Below, piece after piece: positions 6,016 to 7,797 of a stretch of 7,797 nt of DNA. Position 1 is the stretch's first letter. The number at the start of each line of letters is the position of its first letter. The notes below the pieces were generated by a model. That model was given only the letters and a program-made list of their open reading frames with translations. It ran no database searches and was not told the origin of the DNA. The stretch comes from Deltaproteobacteria bacterium. Lineage in GTDB: Bacteria; Desulfobacterota; DSM-4660; Desulfatiglandales; B25-G16. The position numbers and the translations under genes are program-made. Location: contig CP070660.1 of the NCBI GenBank assembly GCA_020355145.1, forward strand, positions 36,613 through 44,409. Reading direction: 5' to 3'.

Positions 6016-6939
6016 CTAATCTTGTCTAAGTTTTTTTTTGGCTATCTCCGCCTCCTTAGTCTCTGGAAAATTCTTAAGCACTTTCTTAAATACGAGATTT
6101 GCAGTTGTCTTATCATTTATCTTCTCAAACGCGAATGCCTGGTGTAGCATAGCTATAGGGACCTTATTTCCATTTGGATAGCCATTAATGACCTTTTGAT
6201 ATGCCAAAATTGCATCCTCGTACTTTTTTAGGTCCCTATGAGACTCACCTATCCAGAAATAGGCGTTATCTGCAAGGTCGGACTTGGGGTACAATTTAAG
6301 AAAGTTTTCAAAACCTGCTATAGCCCCCTCATACCGACCTTCCCTATAGTACCCCAATGCCTTATCATAGATAGCTGACTCAGTTAGTTCTTTCTTCTCA
6401 GGAACAGGAATATCCTTATGCCCAATCTCAGGCGACGCCTTTGCTAAGCCAGCCTTTTTCTTCTTGACTGAGGCCTCAAAACCAAAATAATTCTCAATCT
6501 TATCTATCCTTGATTTTAGGTCACCAACCTTAGAAGAAAGTTCTTCCATCTGGGATACCATAGAGTCCTCTTTAGTAGTATCTTCCTCTATACTCCTTTT
6601 CAATAAATGACTGCTATCTTCTACCCTGCCGCTCAATGTCTGAATATTTTCTTTTATTCCCACAAGGTCCGCCCCAAGTTTGGCGAGATGTAAATCTAGG
6701 GATTCCTGATCTTCCTTCAAGGCCTTTTCTGTCTCCCTTTGCTCAGCCTTGGATGCCTTGATCTCTTGTTCTAGGCTCTTTATGGATTTCTCAAATCTTT
6801 TCCCATCCTTCCTCGTTTGTCGATAAAGGGCCTCGAGCTGGTCGTTAAGAGAGATTATATCCTTCTGGGAGGCACAAGAGGTTACAAAAAAGATAGCTAC
6901 TGGAAGAAAAATGAGGAATCTTATAAATATGTTAGCCAT
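6016..6939 (-). CDS. cpoB: Tol-Pal system protein YbgF/CpoB, lipoprotein form
   Basis: CpoB (YbgF) acts in the periplasm with TolA and coordinates outer-membrane constriction with septal peptidoglycan synthesis. The 307-aa product has a signal peptide (IFIRFLIFLPVAIFFVTS) and a lipobox VTSC with Cys22, so it is a predicted lipoprotein; the E. coli protein is not lipidated. Residues 24-152 form a long charged coiled coil with repeated Leu/Ile heptads. A Lys-rich, Pro-containing linker follows (about 157-185), then a C-terminal TPR domain (187-305): YDKALGYYREGRYEGAIAGFENFLKLYPKS, NAYFWIGESHRDLKKYEDAILAYQKV and a third repeat ending in FPETKEAEIAKKKL. This is the standard YbgF architecture. Start 6939 has GGGGAG 7 nt upstream. 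The gene lies 159 bp after pal on the same strand, as in tol-pal operons. A nine-A run encodes the lysines near the C-terminus. Confidence 0.92.
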   Translation of the reverse strand: MANIFIRFLIFLPVAIFFVTSCASQKDIISLNDQLEALYRQTRKDGKRFEKSIKSLEQEIKASKAEQRETEKALKEDQESLDLHLAKLGADLVGIKENIQTLSGRVEDSSHLLKRSIEEDTTKEDSMVSQMEELSSKVGDLKSRIDKIENYFGFEASVKKKKAGLAKASPEIGHKDIPVPEKKELTESAIYDKALGYYREGRYEGAIAGFENFLKLYPKSDLADNAYFWIGESHRDLKKYEDAILAYQKVINGYPNGNKVPIAMLHQAFAFEKINDKTTANLVFKKVLKNFPETKEAEIAKKKLRQD

Positions 6940-7049
6940 CCCTTTACTCCCCTACCCAACCCCTTACACCCTGTCTCAAGTTGAATCAGGAGCTTTTTCT
7001 TGATAAAATAATACCCGACCAAAAGTGTTTTAGGCAGCAAAGGCCCCAT
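6921..7049 (-). CDS. Weak candidate 42-aa ORF between pal and cpoB
   Basis: An ATG at 7049 opens a 42-codon frame on the minus strand that runs through most of the pal-cpoB gap and stops (TAA 6923-6921) just inside cpoB, in another frame. A weak TAGGT lies 7 nt before the ATG; a better GGGAGGT lies further upstream, too distant for this start. The peptide is basic (LLVGYYFIKKKLLIQ; GCKGLGRGVKGW) and matches no family I recognise. It is probably chance coding, but the overlap with the next start and the unusually long gap for a pal-cpoB pair keep it worth listing. Confidence 0.2.
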   Translation of the reverse strand: MGPLLPKTLLVGYYFIKKKLLIQLETGCKGLGRGVKGWLTYL

Positions 7050-7098
7050 TCTTGTACCTAAAAGGCCTTACCTCCCGAATACCTAGATTTTAGTAAAA
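6940..7098 (-). promoter_or_regulatory. pal-cpoB intergenic gap
   Basis: The 159-bp spacer carries, in minus-strand order, GGGAGGT followed by an AAGGCCTT palindrome, a T-rich TATTATTTTATC block that could serve as a -10 region, and the cpoB ribosome site GGGGAG (6947-6952, 7 nt before ATG). No stem with a T-tract was seen after pal, so cpoB is probably co-transcribed with pal, possibly with an internal promoter. Confidence 0.35.
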
Positions 7099-7728
7099 CT
7101 ATTCCGTTATAATCACAAAGTCATCGCGTCTGTTCCTGCTCCATGAATCCTCATCATGACCTAAGAAAAGAGGCCTCTCCTCGCCATAGCTTATGGTCTC
7201 TATCCTGTCAGAAGAGATCCCGAGAGATATGAGAAAGTTCTTTGCGCTATTGGCCCTTCTTTCCCCCAAGGCAATGTTGTATTCGTTGGTACCCCTTTCA
7301 TCACAATTACCCTCAATCCTTATATTGATATCTGAATTATCCTTCAGGATTGATGCCTTTTCGCTAAGGGTGGCCCTATATTCTGGCTTAATGAAAGACT
7401 TATCAAAATCAAAATAGACTGACTCCCCCTCTAATCTTACGTCTACTATCTCCGGCAATGCCTCTTCCTCTACCTCCCTTTCCTCTGCCACCTCTACTTC
7501 CTCAGGCTCCTCAATCTCCACCCTTTCTGCCACCTCAATTTCCTCTTCCTCCTCTGCGAATTCTACCTCGATGGACGGCTCTTCCTCCTCAACCGTCACT
7601 ACCTCCTCAGGAGGGGCGGTGACTTCTTCCTCTTCTGCTACTACCTGCTTTTTGGCGCACGAGGAAAGTAAAAAAATCGATGAGCATGCAAAGACCACCA
7701 GTGTTAAAATTATTAGATTCCTCTTCAT
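7099..7728 (-). CDS. pal: Peptidoglycan-associated lipoprotein Pal
   Basis: Pal anchors the outer membrane to peptidoglycan and interacts with TolB/TolA during cell division. The 209-aa product has a signal peptide (LIILTLVVFACSSIFLLSS) and lipobox LSSC with Cys24. An extremely acidic tether follows: residues 31-90 contain 31 Glu among 60 positions, mostly alternating with Val, Ala, Pro and Ile. The OmpA-like peptidoglycan-binding domain (about 92-209) contains VYFDFDKSFIKPE (104-116), INIRIEGNCDERGTNEYNIALGERRANSAKNFL (134-166), with the Asp143 and Arg158 expected to hold diaminopimelate, and ISYGEERPLF (179-188). E. coli Pal has GHADERG where this has GNCDERG. The domain is complete; only the tether is unusual. 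Start 7728 has an excellent ribosome site GGGAGGT (7736-7742) at a 7-nt gap. cpoB follows on the same strand. Confidence 0.95.
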   Translation of the reverse strand: MKRNLIILTLVVFACSSIFLLSSCAKKQVVAEEEEVTAPPEEVVTVEEEEPSIEVEFAEEEEEIEVAERVEIEEPEEVEVAEEREVEEEALPEIVDVRLEGESVYFDFDKSFIKPEYRATLSEKASILKDNSDINIRIEGNCDERGTNEYNIALGERRANSAKNFLISLGISSDRIETISYGEERPLFLGHDEDSWSRNRRDDFVIITE

Positions 7729-7735
7729 AACCTTT

Positions 7736-7742
7736 ACCTCCC
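7736..7742 (-). promoter_or_regulatory. Ribosome binding site of pal
   Basis: GGGAGGT on the minus strand lies 7 nt before the pal ATG (7728-7726), close to the ideal anti-16S match, consistent with Pal being an abundant protein. It fixes the start unambiguously. Confidence 0.75.
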
Positions 7743-7767
7743 TTTTTTAGGTTATATATCTAAATTC

Positions 7768-7797
7768 TCATTCTTTATAATTCGGCGATGATATCAT
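7768..7797 (-). CDS. Possible 3' end of upstream gene (tolB?), last nine codons
   Basis: On the minus strand one frame from the window edge reads ISSPNYKE and then TGA (7770-7768), 39 bp before the pal start. tolB usually precedes pal, and SSP-rich endings occur in TolB beta-propeller repeats, so this may be its C-terminus. Nine residues cannot establish identity, and a second frame is also open for six codons. Confidence 0.25.
   Translation of the reverse strand: MISSPNYKE

Overview
The window reads as chromosomal DNA of a diderm, LPS-bearing bacterium. It encodes an LptD/LptE pair, a Pal/CpoB pair and four predicted lipoproteins. The style of these proteins (lipid-anchored CpoB, an FnIII lipoprotein with a CGRK start, Pal with GNCDERGT) and the moderate AT-rich composition fit a deltaproteobacterial (Desulfobacterota-like) lineage. 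That assignment is inferred from protein style only. No RNA gene, IS element or CRISPR array was seen.

Layout. Bases 3-1847 (+) hold the C-terminal ~614 residues of LptD, cut by the left window edge. A lipoprotein with an FnIII-like domain follows (1969-2451, +), then LptE (2517-3035, +). FolC lies convergent to these (about 4452 or 4482 down to 3130, -). A 300-bp divergent regulatory region (4483-4782) is rich in repeats and hairpins and carries a strong-RBS 24-codon ORF. That ORF overlaps the start of a DUF1343/NamZ-family protein (4783-5961, +). A hairpin-rich convergent junction separates NamZ from a minus-strand tol-pal tail: pal (7728-7099) then cpoB/ybgF (6939-6016). The right edge may hold the last codons of a further upstream minus-strand gene, possibly tolB.

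How the genes fit together. LptD is the outer-membrane LPS translocon barrel and LptE its lipoprotein plug. The lipoprotein between them has an LptM-like N-terminal motif (Cys-Gly-x-Lys), so it may belong to the same translocon. Pal and CpoB link the outer membrane to peptidoglycan during division. NamZ-type enzymes remove MurNAc from peptidoglycan fragments. FolC, of folate metabolism, is the only gene unrelated to the envelope. The best candidates for something undescribed are the LptM-like/FnIII lipoprotein inside the lpt cluster, the small ORF coupled to namZ with its hairpins, and the very acidic tether of Pal.
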